A DNA stretch of 64,000 bases, taken from Cyclobacteriaceae bacterium. GTDB taxonomy: Bacteria > Bacteroidota > Bacteroidia > Cytophagales > Cyclobacteriaceae. This document shows positions 9,081-17,917 of the stretch, one piece after another (within the stretch, counting starts at the first letter, position 1; each line of letters begins with the position of its first letter). The notes below the pieces were generated by a model that had not been told where the DNA came from, made no database searches, and worked only from the letters and a program-made list of their open reading frames with translations. The translations under genes and the position numbers were made by a program. The stretch lies in assembly GCA_026129485.1 (NCBI GenBank), contig JAHCHY010000009.1, positions 111,359 through 175,358 on the forward strand, written 5' to 3'.

Positions 9081-9509
9081 TTACCGTTCGGGGTGCCAGG
9101 TTTGCGTACGAAAGAATGGCCCCAGGTAGCCCCTGAGCTTAAGATTGCCCCCGTCTAACCATACTTTGCACTTATATATTTTGCCATTGTTGGGATCCAG
9201 AATAGTTCCTTCGGAATATTCGTCATCATCCTTAACAAGATTCTTTAAAATCTCCATTCCAATTATTTTCTTTTTGTACCGTTCGTCACCTGAAGGACAT
9301 TTTTCACATACCGGGTCCTGCTCCTCGTGGGCAGCGCGAAATAACCGGGTTACCTTACCATAGTATTTGCCGTTTCGCTCTGCAATTTCTACCACCGATT
9401 TTGGCCTGCCGGTTTCATCATCAATGGTTTGCCACTTCCCTACAATACTTTGGGCCTGCCCGCCAATTGAACAAATCGCCAAAAAAATCAGAATCAAAAT
9501 TCGTAACAT
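9081..9509 (-). CDS. secreted DUF2147 protein
   Basis: A 142-residue exported protein. The signal peptide runs to about residue 19 (MLRILILIFLAICSIGGQAQ), and the mature part begins SIVGKWQTIDDETGRPKSVVEI, the typical opening of DUF2147. Later GYLGPFFRTQTWHP closes the small beta-barrel-like domain. Two cysteines in VCEKCP could form a disulfide or bind metal. Family members are periplasmic and of unknown function. It is a single-gene unit between the sigma gene and hppA, which ends in its own terminator upstream. Confidence 0.82.
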   Translation of the reverse strand: MLRILILIFLAICSIGGQAQSIVGKWQTIDDETGRPKSVVEIAERNGKYYGKVTRLFRAAHEEQDPVCEKCPSGDERYKKKIIGMEILKNLVKDDDEYSEGTILDPNNGKIYKCKVWLDGGNLKLRGYLGPFFRTQTWHPER

Positions 9510-9542
9510 CGTTTAAAAAATTTGGTGTTCGGCCTTAAAGAT

Positions 9543-9573
9543 AAAAAAAAGAGCGGTGTTGTTGGCACCGCTC
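9543..9573 (-). terminator. intrinsic terminator of hppA
   Basis: GAGCGGTG (9551-9558) pairs perfectly with CACCGCTC (9566-9573) around a 7-base loop. On the minus strand it is followed by eight U residues (A-run 9543-9550). It lies 21 bases after the hppA stop. Confidence 0.9.
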
Positions 9574-9594
9574 CCGATTCATATATCACAAAGG

Positions 9595-11874
9595 TTACTT
9601 AGCCTGTTCATCAGCATGGGTTGTAACCACAATTTCCACTTTCTCCTGGTTGTCTTCCAGCTTTGCCGTAGTCGCTTCGTCATTCACCAGGAACGGAGCG
9701 ATCACAAGCGCCACTACCGACATCAGCTTAAGCAGGATATTCAAAGACGGACCGGAGGTGTCTTTGAAAGGATCGCCTACGGTATCGCCTACCACAGCGG
9801 CTTTATGCGGATCAGATTTCTTGTAGTATTTCTGCCCGTTGATTTCAACGCCTTCCTCAAAGCTTTTCTTGGCATTGTCCCATGCACCCCCGGCATTCGA
9901 TTGGAAAATCGCCATCAGCACACCGGATACAGTAACTCCCGCCAGCATGCCACCTAAAGCCTCTACTCCAAAACCGGGCAGGAAGGCAATGACTACAGGC
10001 ACGATCACGGCCATCAAGCCGGGCACTACCATTTCTCGGATAGCGGCTTTGGTTGATATCTCCACGCATTTGCCATACTCAGCCTTACCGTCTGCTTCGT
10101 GGAAGATCTTCTGATCCTCGGCAGACCATTCGTTCATTTCCTTATCGCCATTCTTCTTCATTACGGCAAGAGCTGCTTTAAGAGCCGGAATATCGTTAAA
10201 CTGTCTGCGCACCTCTTCGATCATGGACATGGCTGCGCGCCCCACAGCGCCCATAGCCAGTGCTGAAAACACGAATGGCAACATACCGCCAATGAATAAC
10301 CCGGCCATTACGTTCGCCTTTGAAACATCAATAGTGCTCAGGTGAGCGGTTGTCATGAATGCACCGAACAAGGCCAATGCCGTTAATGCAGCAGAAGCAA
10401 TAGCAAAGCCTTTTCCAATGGCAGCGGTTGTGTTACCTACAGCATCCAGCTTATCGGTACGGGAACGAACTTCTTTCGGAAGCTCAGACATTTCGGCTAC
10501 ACCCCCGGCATTATCCGAGATAGGACCGTACGCATCTACAGCCAGTTGGATACCCAGGTTGGAAAGCATTCCTACCGCGGCAATGGCAATACCATATAAG
10601 CCTCCAAAGTGGAATGCGCCAATGATGGAGATAGCGATAATAATAACAGGCCAGAGGGTTGACATCATGCCTACGCCAAGACCCGCAATAATGTTGGTAG
10701 CAGCACCGGTGGATGATTGTCTGACAATGGATACAACCGGCTTTTTGCCCATCCCTGTATAGTATTCAGTAATCAGGCCGATGATTACACCAGCCACAAG
10801 ACCGATAACGGTTGCATAGAAAATACCGGTTGAAGTATAGGTTGTGAATTCGCCAGCAGTATTGTAAAGCGGGTCGCTGTACTGCCAGGTTTCAGGCAGC
10901 ATAGCCTTAATGATAAACCATGAAGCGGCAATCATGACTACCGAAGAAACGATCTCGCCCGTGTTAAGCGCTTTTTGAGGATCACCTCCTTCTTTTACGC
11001 GAACAAAGAAGGTTCCGATAAAAGACATGATTATACCTACGCCAGCCAGTGCCAACGGTAAAAGAACGGCCGACAGTCCACCGCCAAAGGCTTCTGAAGA
11101 GAACTCGGGTAACGCAAAAAACGCAGCGCCCAATACCATTGTTCCAACAATAGAACCTACGTACGATTCAAACAGGTCGGCACCCATACCGGCTACATCG
11201 CCCACATTATCGCCTACGTTATCGGCAATGGTTGCAGGATTGAGCGGGTGATCTTCGGGGATACCGGCCTCAACTTTACCTACAAGGTCAGCGCCTACAT
11301 CCGCAGCTTTGGTATAGATACCGCCACCCACACGGGCAAACAAGGCAATTGAAGATGCACCGAATGAAAACCCCGTAAGTACTGTAAGTATCTGGTTAAT
11401 GCTGGTAAACATGCTTTGATAAACAATAAACAATATGCTTAATCCCAGCACGCCTAATCCAACAACACCCATACCCATTACGGAGCCGCCTGTAAAGGCA
11501 ACTTCAAGCGCTTTACCTAAGCTGGTACGCGCTGCATTGGTGGTTCTTACATTGGCTTTGGTTGCCACTCGCATACCGATAAAGCCGGCTAATGCCGAAC
11601 AGAAAGCTCCCAAAACAAATGAAAGACCTACCAAAGGCGATGAAGTTTCGCTGCTGGCTGTGAAGCCGAGTAACAGGGCTACACAGATTACAAATACACT
11701 TAGTATTTTGTATTCAGCTTTCAGGAAGGCCATTGCACCTTCGGCAATGTGGCTGGCAATTTTCTTCATCTTGTCGGTACCGGCATCTTGCCTGGCCACC
11801 CAGGCGCTTTTCCAGATCACATAAATGAGCCCCAAAACGCCAAAGAGGGGCAGGGCGTAAAGTAGATTTTGCAT
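9595..11874 (-). CDS. hppA: membrane-bound ion-pumping pyrophosphatase
   Basis: Hydrolyses pyrophosphate and uses the energy to pump H+ and/or Na+ out of the cytoplasm. It has 759 residues and about 16 membrane helices. The substrate region [20 protein letters not shown] with [19 protein letters not shown] is intact, as is the later [28 protein letters not shown] has Ala where K+-independent enzymes have Lys, so this is probably the K+-dependent class, which in Bacteroidota includes Na+-pumping members; the pumped ion is not decidable here. A C-terminal tail of about 20 charged residues is unusual but not extraordinary. It is monocistronic with its own promoter-like box and terminator. Confidence 0.96.
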   Translation of the reverse strand: MQNLLYALPLFGVLGLIYVIWKSAWVARQDAGTDKMKKIASHIAEGAMAFLKAEYKILSVFVICVALLLGFTASSETSSPLVGLSFVLGAFCSALAGFIGMRVATKANVRTTNAARTSLGKALEVAFTGGSVMGMGVVGLGVLGLSILFIVYQSMFTSINQILTVLTGFSFGASSIALFARVGGGIYTKAADVGADLVGKVEAGIPEDHPLNPATIADNVGDNVGDVAGMGADLFESYVGSIVGTMVLGAAFFALPEFSSEAFGGGLSAVLLPLALAGVGIIMSFIGTFFVRVKEGGDPQKALNTGEIVSSVVMIAASWFIIKAMLPETWQYSDPLYNTAGEFTTYTSTGIFYATVIGLVAGVIIGLITEYYTGMGKKPVVSIVRQSSTGAATNIIAGLGVGMMSTLWPVIIIAISIIGAFHFGGLYGIAIAAVGMLSNLGIQLAVDAYGPISDNAGGVAEMSELPKEVRSRTDKLDAVGNTTAAIGKGFAIASAALTALALFGAFMTTAHLSTIDVSKANVMAGLFIGGMLPFVFSALAMGAVGRAAMSMIEEVRRQFNDIPALKAALAVMKKNGDKEMNEWSAEDQKIFHEADGKAEYGKCVEISTKAAIREMVVPGLMAVIVPVVIAFLPGFGVEALGGMLAGVTVSGVLMAIFQSNAGGAWDNAKKSFEEGVEINGQKYYKKSDPHKAAVVGDTVGDPFKDTSGPSLNILLKLMSVVALVIAPFLVNDEATTAKLEDNQEKVEIVVTTHADEQAK

Positions 11875-11943
11875 ACTGATAATTTTGTTAAAACTACCCG
11901 GCCGTGATTCATTAGCTTAGGCAGGGGCTTTTTTAAAGCACCG

Positions 11944-11951
11944 CAAAGATA
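11944..11951 (-). promoter_or_regulatory. candidate -7 box of hppA
   Basis: TATCTTTG on the minus strand matches TAnnTTTG exactly; the -33 element is poor (TTTA about 18 bases upstream). The predicted leader of about 65 bases contains a short hairpin built on GGTGCTTTAAAAAAGCCCC. Confidence 0.4.
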
Positions 11952-11982
11952 TAAGAAGGCTTAAATAATTAAAATGTGGCTT

Positions 11983-12360
11983 TCAGAGTGAAAAAAGCTG
12001 CCGTAGGGCCGTCCAAAGTTTCTTACGGGCGCCTTCGTTACCAATCAGAGTTTCAAGGTCTTCCGAGGCAACGAGGCCTACCTGCCGGGCTTCCATAAAT
12101 TCATAATGATTGATACCGGCAGGTAATGATCCAAAATAGATCAGCCGTCCTGATTTAGCAGGAAGTGCTGCCATATCTAATTTAGGTTGATGCAGGATGG
12201 TAACTCCATTTAATGATAGCTTAAGGGCATTCAGGATTTTGCTTAGCTGCTCTCTTTCGGCAGCAGAAATTTCCGGCCACGGTTTGGTAAGCACAATAGT
12301 GGCCGGAGAGCTGATGTGATAGAGCTCTTCCGTAAAGAGAATAGCGGCAGCTTCGTTCAT
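11983..12360 (-). CDS. small protein resembling DNA polymerase III psi (HolD-like)
   Basis: A 125-residue soluble protein that I do not recognise firmly. By eye its layout recalls the psi subunit of the clamp loader: a helix-strand region (SKILNALKLSLNGVTILHQPKLDMAALP), a short strand RLIYFGS, then ASEDLETLIGNEGARKKLWTALRQL, similar to the psi ending 'DLRANPTARAALWQQI'. Similar short proteins seem widespread in Bacteroidota. Its start overlaps the thioesterase stop by four bases, so the two are co-transcribed. No catalytic motif, signal peptide or membrane segment is visible. The psi assignment is inference only. Confidence 0.5.
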   Translation of the reverse strand: MNEAAAILFTEELYHISSPATIVLTKPWPEISAAEREQLSKILNALKLSLNGVTILHQPKLDMAALPAKSGRLIYFGSLPAGINHYEFMEARQVGLVASEDLETLIGNEGARKKLWTALRQLFSL

Positions 12361-12881
12361 TCCTTGATATTAAAAATAGACTTTAATTCATTTGCTTCGG
12401 CCGGCTTCATACGCCCCGATAAGATGAGGCGGAGCTGCCTTCTGCGCAAAGCTCCGTTATACAATTCAATCTCTTCCGGGGTTTCAGGTACAATTTCCGG
12501 TATTTCAACCGGGTGGCCGTTCTTATCCACCGCTACAAATGTAAAGTAGGCCGAGTTGCTTTCAATTTTACGTCCTTCGGGAATGTTCTCAGCATCCACA
12601 TCAATGCGGATTTCTACGGACGAGTTGAAAGCCCGTGTAGCCCGTGCACGTAAGGTTACTACATCGCCCAGCCGGATGGGCGACCGGAACGAAATGTTAT
12701 CCACAGAAGCTGTTACCACGATGCTCTCGCAATGCTTTTGCCCGGCTATGGCCGATACAATATCCATCCAGTGCATCAGGCGTCCGCCCATCAGGTTGTT
12801 TAAGGTATTGGTATCATTGGGCAGCACCAGCTCGGTCATGCTTACAAACGATTCGCGCGGGTGTTTCTTCTTGCGATTCAT
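12357..12881 (-). CDS. hotdog-fold acyl-CoA thioesterase
   Basis: Hydrolyses acyl-CoA thioesters in the cytoplasm. The single hotdog domain (about 10-130) has LPNDTNTLNNLMGGRLMHWMDIVSAIAG, which carries the Asn/Asp and Gly-Gly pattern of the YciA/ACOT type, followed by SIVVTASVDNISFRSPIRLGDVV. A helical tail of about 40 residues follows. I chose the ATG at 12881 (174 residues) because the 20 residues before it in the longer frame are non-conserved in character and overlap the divergent promoter region. Chain-length specificity cannot be read. The downstream gene overlaps it by four bases. Confidence 0.85.
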   Translation of the reverse strand: MNRKKKHPRESFVSMTELVLPNDTNTLNNLMGGRLMHWMDIVSAIAGQKHCESIVVTASVDNISFRSPIRLGDVVTLRARATRAFNSSVEIRIDVDAENIPEGRKIESNSAYFTFVAVDKNGHPVEIPEIVPETPEEIELYNGALRRRQLRLILSGRMKPAEANELKSIFNIKE

Positions 12882-12935
12882 GCGGCTACTTACTGTTAGT
12901 TTGTTTTTAAGTCCGACAAAAATCATAAAAATATT

Positions 12936-12965
12936 TTGCAATACACGGGTTCAGTTTATTTCTTG
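12936..12965 (+). promoter_or_regulatory. candidate promoter of the thr operon
   Basis: TTTG (12936-12939), an 18-base spacer and TATTCTTG (12958-12965, 7/8 to TAnnTTTG). Transcription would begin near 12970, giving a leader of about 180 bases before thrA, long enough to hold the leader peptide and hairpins. Confidence 0.5.
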
Positions 12966-13026
12966 CATCAAATAATCGTTGCGCGTGCTACAACACAATA
13001 TCCTATCAGCATCCGGCTCAGTTCGC

Positions 13027-13062
13027 ATGGAGGCCATTATTACCACCACGATTACGGGGTAG
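13027..13062 (+). CDS. threonine operon leader peptide (ThrL-like)
   Basis: An 11-codon frame reading MEAIITTTITG then TAG, with four Thr and three Ile codons in a row of seven. Thr/Ile-rich leader peptides of this kind sense charged tRNA-Thr and tRNA-Ile in front of thrABC in enterobacteria. Here it lies 86 bases upstream of thrA and downstream of a promoter-like sequence. It is unrelated in sequence to the E. coli peptide outside the Thr/Ile run. Role inferred from position and composition; translation is not proven. Confidence 0.75.
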   Translation: MEAIITTTITG

Positions 13063-13137
13063 CTCCCGACATATTCTGCTTTCTCTTCACATCCTGTTTA
13101 CTTATTCTGAAATTCAAAACCTGAAGTTAATCTTCAG
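13055..13137 (+). promoter_or_regulatory. possible attenuator hairpins of the thr leader
   Basis: CGGGG-TAGC-TCCCG (13055-13068) overlaps the leader stop codon; GGAG (13029-13032) could pair instead with CTCC (13063-13066), so two exclusive structures are possible depending on ribosome position. A second hairpin, CTGAAG (13121-13126) with CTTCAG (13132-13137), sits 11 bases before the thrA ATG. I see no GC-rich hairpin followed by a U-run, so the mechanism may not be classical transcription termination. Confidence 0.4.
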
Positions 13138-13148
13138 TTAACCTTAGT

Positions 13149-15599
13149 ATGAAAGTTTTAAAGTTTGGCGGTTCATCGGTAGCAAAGCCCGAACGAATCC
13201 GATCTGTAATAGAAATAGTTAAACCCTACCTGGAAGACAAACCGGCCGTTGTGTTCTCGGCATTTAGCGGGGTTACGGATACCTTGATTGCATTAGCCGG
13301 CAATGCCTTGTCCGGAAAGATTGAATACAAGGATCAGCTCAGGCAGCTTGAAGCGCGGCATCTTGATGCGGTACGGGAGCTGATCGGCATACAAAAGCAA
13401 AGCGGCATTATTGCGCAGGTAAAATTTACATGCAATGAATTGGAAGATGTGCTACATGGTGTTTTCCTTGTGAAGGAATGTACGCCCCGCACACTCGATT
13501 ACATCATGAGCTTTGGCGAACGCCTTTCGGCTTACATCATTTCCGAAGCCATGAAAGATACAGGTATTGATGCAGCGTTTCTGGATGCGCGAAAAGTTGT
13601 GCGCACCGATAGCAACTTTGGTTATGCCCGCATTGATTTTGAAACAACCAACAAGCAGATTCAGGAATATTTTAACACACACACTAAAGTTCAGGTTATA
13701 ACAGGCTTTATCGGTTCAACGTCATCAGGAGAAACAACTACTATCGGAAGAAGCGGATCGGATTATACGGCAGCCATTTTTGCCGGTGCGCTTAAAGCAA
13801 CTGACCTCGAAATATGGACGGATGTAGATGGCATGATGACGGCCGACCCGCGCAAGGTAAAAAAAGCATTTACCGTAAAGGAAATGACTTACGTGGAAGC
13901 GATGGAGCTTTCGCACTTTGGCGCCAAGGTAATTTTTCCGGCTACCATGCAGCCCGCTATGATTAACCACATTCCCATCCGGATAAAAAACACATTCAAC
14001 CCGTCTTTTGCCGGAACGTTGATCAGCGCAAAGTCGAACGGAAAGAACCTGATCATTAAAGGTATTTCTTCGATGGATAAGATCAGCCTGCTGAGTGTGC
14101 AGGGAAGCGGGCTGATGGGAGTAGTAGGAGTGTCCATGCGTTTGTTCGGTACGCTGGCAAAAGAGAACATCAACGTCATTCTGATCAGCCAGGCATCGTC
14201 CGAGCATTCGATCTGCTTTGCGATTGAAGCAGCCAAGACCAGGCAGGCCAAACAATCTATCGAACATGAGTTTCAGTATGAAATCCGCAGCCGGGCCATG
14301 GATGAGGTTAAGGTGGAGGAAGAGCTGGCTATTGTAGCCATTGTGGGTGAGAACATGAAACACAACCCCGGCACCAGCGGACGCATGTTCAGTGCGCTGG
14401 GTAAGAGTGGGGTTAATGTGAATGCCATTGCGCAAGGCTCTTCCGAGCTGAATATCTCGGCCGTAATTCACCAGCAGGATATTACCAAAGCATTGAATGT
14501 GCTGCATGAGGCTTTCTTCCTGTCGGACAGAAAAGTCCTGAACGTATTTATGGCAGGTACAGGTTTGATCGGCAAATCGTTGCTGACCATGATGCATAAG
14601 CAGTATAGCCATTTGGCCAGTCAGAATCATCTTGAAATACACGTAGTGGGAATTGCCAACAGCAGGAAGATGCTGTTCAGTGAAGATGGCCTGGCGCTGG
14701 AACAGGCTGTTGAGCAGGTGCTGAAAGAAGGCGAAGAAATGAATTTGAATACGTTTGTGGGAAATATGCTGAGCTTGAATTTGTCTAACAGCATTTTTGT
14801 GGATTGCACATCCAGCGAAGCGGTAACGGAGCATTACGAAACTATCTTGTCGTCCAACATTTCCATTGTTACACCCAATAAAAAAGCGAACTCAGGATCG
14901 CTCCAAAAATACCGGGCGCTTAAGCAGGCCGCACGATTGCGTGGCGTAAGGTTTTTATATGAAACCAATGTAGGTGCAGGCTTGCCTGTTATCAACACGC
15001 TGAACGATTTGTTGATAAGTGGCGATGCGGTAATCGGCATTGAAGCGGTATTGAGCGGAACGCTGAATTATATTTTCAGCACGTTTAAGCCTGGCATTAA
15101 GTTCAGCGATGTAGTGAAAGATGCAAAAGCAAAAGGTTACACGGAGCCCGACCCGCGTGATGACCTGAACGGCATGGACGTAGCCCGTAAAATTCTTATT
15201 CTCTCACGCGAAGCGGGATTATCATTAGAGTTAGATAATATTGTTGTGGAGAACTTAGTGCCGGAAAATTGCCGTGGCGAAATGAGCATCGACCGGTTTT
15301 TTGAAAAGCTGGCAGAGCATAATAATTATTTTGAAGAGCTGGCTGATCAAGCTGCGGCCCGTAATGAGAAGCTGCGTTACATGGCGGTGCTGAAAGATGG
15401 AAAGACCAGCATTAAATTAGGCTCTGTAAACGATCAGCACCCGTTCTATTCCTTATCGGGAAGCGATAATATTATCTTGCTGACTACAGAACGATATAAG
15501 GAAAGACCTATGGTTATTCGCGGGCCCGGAGCAGGAGCGGAGGTAACAGCAGCAGGTGTGTTTGCAGATATAATCCGCATTGGTAACTATACAAATTGA
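13149..15599 (+). CDS. thrA: bifunctional aspartate kinase / homoserine dehydrogenase I
   Basis: Catalyses the first and third steps from aspartate to homoserine. The 816 residues are the normal length. The aspartokinase domain (about 1-290) begins MKVLKFGGSSVAKPERI with the KFGGSS motif; two ACT regulatory domains span about 305-460 (VVGVSMRLFGTLAKENINVI and FSALGKSGVNVNAIAQGSSE); the homoserine dehydrogenase domain (about 465-816) starts with VFMAGTGLIGKSLL and has the catalytic-site YTEPDPRDDLNGMDVARK. The ACT pair implies feedback inhibition by threonine. It is the first gene of thrA-thrB-thrC and follows a Thr/Ile leader peptide. Confidence 0.97.
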   Translation: MKVLKFGGSSVAKPERIRSVIEIVKPYLEDKPAVVFSAFSGVTDTLIALAGNALSGKIEYKDQLRQLEARHLDAVRELIGIQKQSGIIAQVKFTCNELEDVLHGVFLVKECTPRTLDYIMSFGERLSAYIISEAMKDTGIDAAFLDARKVVRTDSNFGYARIDFETTNKQIQEYFNTHTKVQVITGFIGSTSSGETTTIGRSGSDYTAAIFAGALKATDLEIWTDVDGMMTADPRKVKKAFTVKEMTYVEAMELSHFGAKVIFPATMQPAMINHIPIRIKNTFNPSFAGTLISAKSNGKNLIIKGISSMDKISLLSVQGSGLMGVVGVSMRLFGTLAKENINVILISQASSEHSICFAIEAAKTRQAKQSIEHEFQYEIRSRAMDEVKVEEELAIVAIVGENMKHNPGTSGRMFSALGKSGVNVNAIAQGSSELNISAVIHQQDITKALNVLHEAFFLSDRKVLNVFMAGTGLIGKSLLTMMHKQYSHLASQNHLEIHVVGIANSRKMLFSEDGLALEQAVEQVLKEGEEMNLNTFVGNMLSLNLSNSIFVDCTSSEAVTEHYETILSSNISIVTPNKKANSGSLQKYRALKQAARLRGVRFLYETNVGAGLPVINTLNDLLISGDAVIGIEAVLSGTLNYIFSTFKPGIKFSDVVKDAKAKGYTEPDPRDDLNGMDVARKILILSREAGLSLELDNIVVENLVPENCRGEMSIDRFFEKLAEHNNYFEELADQAAARNEKLRYMAVLKDGKTSIKLGSVNDQHPFYSLSGSDNIILLTTERYKERPMVIRGPGAGAEVTAAGVFADIIRIGNYTN

Positions 15600-15606
15600 T
15601 AGAAGC

Positions 15607-16536
15607 ATGAAATCTGTAAAAGCTTTTGCCCCGGCCACCGTAGCCAATGTGTGTTGCGGGTTTGATATACTTGGCTTTGCGGTTAACCAGCCGGGCGATG
15701 AAGTGATTCTTACGTTGCGCGATGATGAATTGGTGCGTATGGTTTCAGTAAAAGGTGATGGCGGTAAGCTTCCGCTTGAGGCGGAGCGCAATACAGCCGG
15801 TGTAGCGGTAATTTCTTACTTGAGATCGCTTGGCGTAAAGCAGGGAGTTGATATTGAGCTTATCAAAAACCTTCCGTTAGGTAGCGGCATGGGTTCCAGC
15901 GCGGCCAGTGGCGCAGCAGCGTTGGTTGGGATTAACGAATTGCTGGGCAACCCGCTTTCGCGCGAGCAGTTGGTCATTCATGCGATGGAAGCTGAGCGTG
16001 TGGCTTGCGGTTCGGCTCATGCCGATAATGTGGCGCCATCGCTTATGGGCGGATTTGTGCTGGTGCGGGAATACAACCCGTTGGATGTAATTAAAATAAA
16101 CGCGACTGATGATTTGTATTGCTCTTTGGTGCATCCGCATCTTGAGCTAAAAACAGAAGACTCGCGCAAAGTTTTGCGTCAATCTGTTTCGCTTAAAGAT
16201 ACCATCGCGCAAAGCGGTAATGTGGCGGGGTTAATGATCGGCCTGACCAAACCCGATTATGCGTTGATAGGCCGCTCGCTGAAAGATGTAATTGCAGAGC
16301 CCATTCGTTCGGCATTTATTCCGGGCTTTGATGCCATGCGGCAAACGGCTGTTGAAGCCGGTGCGTTGGGTTTCGGGATTTCAGGTTCTGGGCCAACCGT
16401 ATTCGCGTTAAGCGAAACAATGGAAAAAGCCCATGCAGCAGCGAAGGCTATTCAACGTGAGTTTGAAAAGCACCGGCTTAAATCCGACTTGTTTGTTTCA
16501 AAAGTGAACCAGCGCGGTGCCTATATTATTGATTGA
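15607..16536 (+). CDS. thrB: homoserine kinase
   Basis: Phosphorylates homoserine to O-phosphohomoserine; a GHMP kinase. MKSVKAFAPATVANVCCGFDILGFA is the N-terminal substrate-binding block, and LPLGSGMGSSAASGAAAL (about 88-105) is the GHMP ATP-binding loop; GFGISGSGPTVFAL (about 257-270) is the C-terminal GHMP motif. The ATG at 15607 (309 residues) matches the family start, although the open frame extends nine codons upstream into the end of thrA. It lies seven bases after the thrA stop and four before thrC. Confidence 0.96.
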   Translation: MKSVKAFAPATVANVCCGFDILGFAVNQPGDEVILTLRDDELVRMVSVKGDGGKLPLEAERNTAGVAVISYLRSLGVKQGVDIELIKNLPLGSGMGSSAASGAAALVGINELLGNPLSREQLVIHAMEAERVACGSAHADNVAPSLMGGFVLVREYNPLDVIKINATDDLYCSLVHPHLELKTEDSRKVLRQSVSLKDTIAQSGNVAGLMIGLTKPDYALIGRSLKDVIAEPIRSAFIPGFDAMRQTAVEAGALGFGISGSGPTVFALSETMEKAHAAAKAIQREFEKHRLKSDLFVSKVNQRGAYIID

Positions 16537-16540
16537 TGTT

Positions 16541-17833
16541 ATGAGATTTTACAGTACTAACAATAAGAACCATTCAGTTGACCTGCGCGAAGCGGTTATC
16601 CGGGGATTAGCTCCTGATAACGGGTTATACATGCCGGAGCAAGTTCCGGTATTACCGGATTCTTTTTTCAAAGACTTACCCGGCTTATCATTTAAAGAAA
16701 TCGGGTATGCGGTAGCCCGTAGTTTGGTGGGTGAAGATTTGCCGGGCGTTCAATTACAAAAAACAATAGAACATACACTGGCATTTGATGCGCCTTTGGT
16801 TGAAGTTGAACCCGGTATTTATTCGCTCGAATTGTTTCATGGCCCTACATTGGCCTTTAAGGATTTTGGCGCCCGTTTCCTGGCAAGCCTGTTGGGCTAC
16901 TTTGCACAGGAACAAAATAAGGCTATTACTATTCTGGTAGCTACATCTGGTGATACAGGCAGCGCTGTGGCCAATGCTTTTTTGAATGTGCCGGGCACGC
17001 GGGTGGTTGTGCTGTATCCTTCTGGTAAGGTAAGTGAAGCGCAGGAAAAACAGTTTACCACGTTGGGCGGAAACATAACCGCGCTGGAAGTGAGCGGTAC
17101 ATTTGATGATTGCCAGCGCCTGGTAAAGCAGGCTTTCGTTGATCAGGATTTAAAGAAAAAACTCTTTCTTACTTCCGCCAACTCGATCAACATTGCGCGA
17201 CTTATTCCGCAGTCGTTTTATTATTTCCATGCGTATGCACAATTGAAAAATACCGGGCCTGTAGTCTTTGCCGTGCCCAGCGGAAACTTCGGTAACCTTA
17301 CGGCAGGCTTGTTAGCTCAAAGAATGGGTCTGCCCGTTATGCAGTTTGTTACGGCCACCAATATGAATGATGTGGTGCCGGAGTTTTTGAACACGGGTGA
17401 GTTTAGGCCGAGGCCATCCGTACAAACCATCAGCAATGCGATGGATGTAGGCAACCCCAGCAACTTTGCCCGTATGCTGGATTTATTTAATCATGATGTT
17501 GATACCTTATCTGAAAGAATAAAAGGCTATGCTTTTTCGGATAACGAAACACGCGCGGCCATGAAGCAGGTGTATGCACAACGGGGTTATGTAACCGACC
17601 CGCACGGTGCAGTGGGTTATCTCGGATTAAAGCAGTTTCTGAAAAGCAACCCTGATTATACCGGGGTGTTTCTCGAAACGGCTCACCCGGCCAAGTTTCA
17701 GGATGTAGTGGAAAATGCCATTCAGACAAAAGTCGAATTACCCGAACGCCTGCAGGCATTTATGAAAGGAGAGAAGAAGTCGGTTTTAATGAATAACGGA
17801 TTTGGAGAACTGAAAGACCTGTTGTTGGCCTGA
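16541..17833 (+). CDS. thrC: threonine synthase
   Basis: PLP enzyme converting O-phosphohomoserine to threonine. At 430 residues it is the bacterial long form. The PLP lysine lies in HGPTLAFKDFGARFLA (about residue 104), and the phosphate-binding ATSGDTGSAVANAF (about 129-142) is intact. MRFYSTNNKNHSVDLREAVIRG is the standard start; an in-frame upstream start inside thrB is less likely. It is the last gene of the thr operon; 84 bases separate it from the next gene and no strong terminator is visible there. Confidence 0.97.
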   Translation: MRFYSTNNKNHSVDLREAVIRGLAPDNGLYMPEQVPVLPDSFFKDLPGLSFKEIGYAVARSLVGEDLPGVQLQKTIEHTLAFDAPLVEVEPGIYSLELFHGPTLAFKDFGARFLASLLGYFAQEQNKAITILVATSGDTGSAVANAFLNVPGTRVVVLYPSGKVSEAQEKQFTTLGGNITALEVSGTFDDCQRLVKQAFVDQDLKKKLFLTSANSINIARLIPQSFYYFHAYAQLKNTGPVVFAVPSGNFGNLTAGLLAQRMGLPVMQFVTATNMNDVVPEFLNTGEFRPRPSVQTISNAMDVGNPSNFARMLDLFNHDVDTLSERIKGYAFSDNETRAAMKQVYAQRGYVTDPHGAVGYLGLKQFLKSNPDYTGVFLETAHPAKFQDVVENAIQTKVELPERLQAFMKGEKKSVLMNNGFGELKDLLLA

Positions 17834-17917
17834 CAAGGAAAACGCCCGATCCGCTGGTGTAAAGTATTGCTATCCATAGCTTGATTAAGGCTATATTTTG
17901 GAGTAAATCCTTAGTGT

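Noticed and set aside
12936-13124. 62-residue plus-strand frame overlapping the thr leader
   Set aside because: It starts inside the promoter-like sequence, has no domain character, and is in another frame from the 11-codon Thr/Ile leader, which fits the context better.
13725-14834. 369-residue open frame on the minus strand
   Set aside because: It lies fully within thrA on the other strand. The thrA reading is a complete, motif-bearing enzyme, and the antisense product has no domain, so it is a shadow frame.
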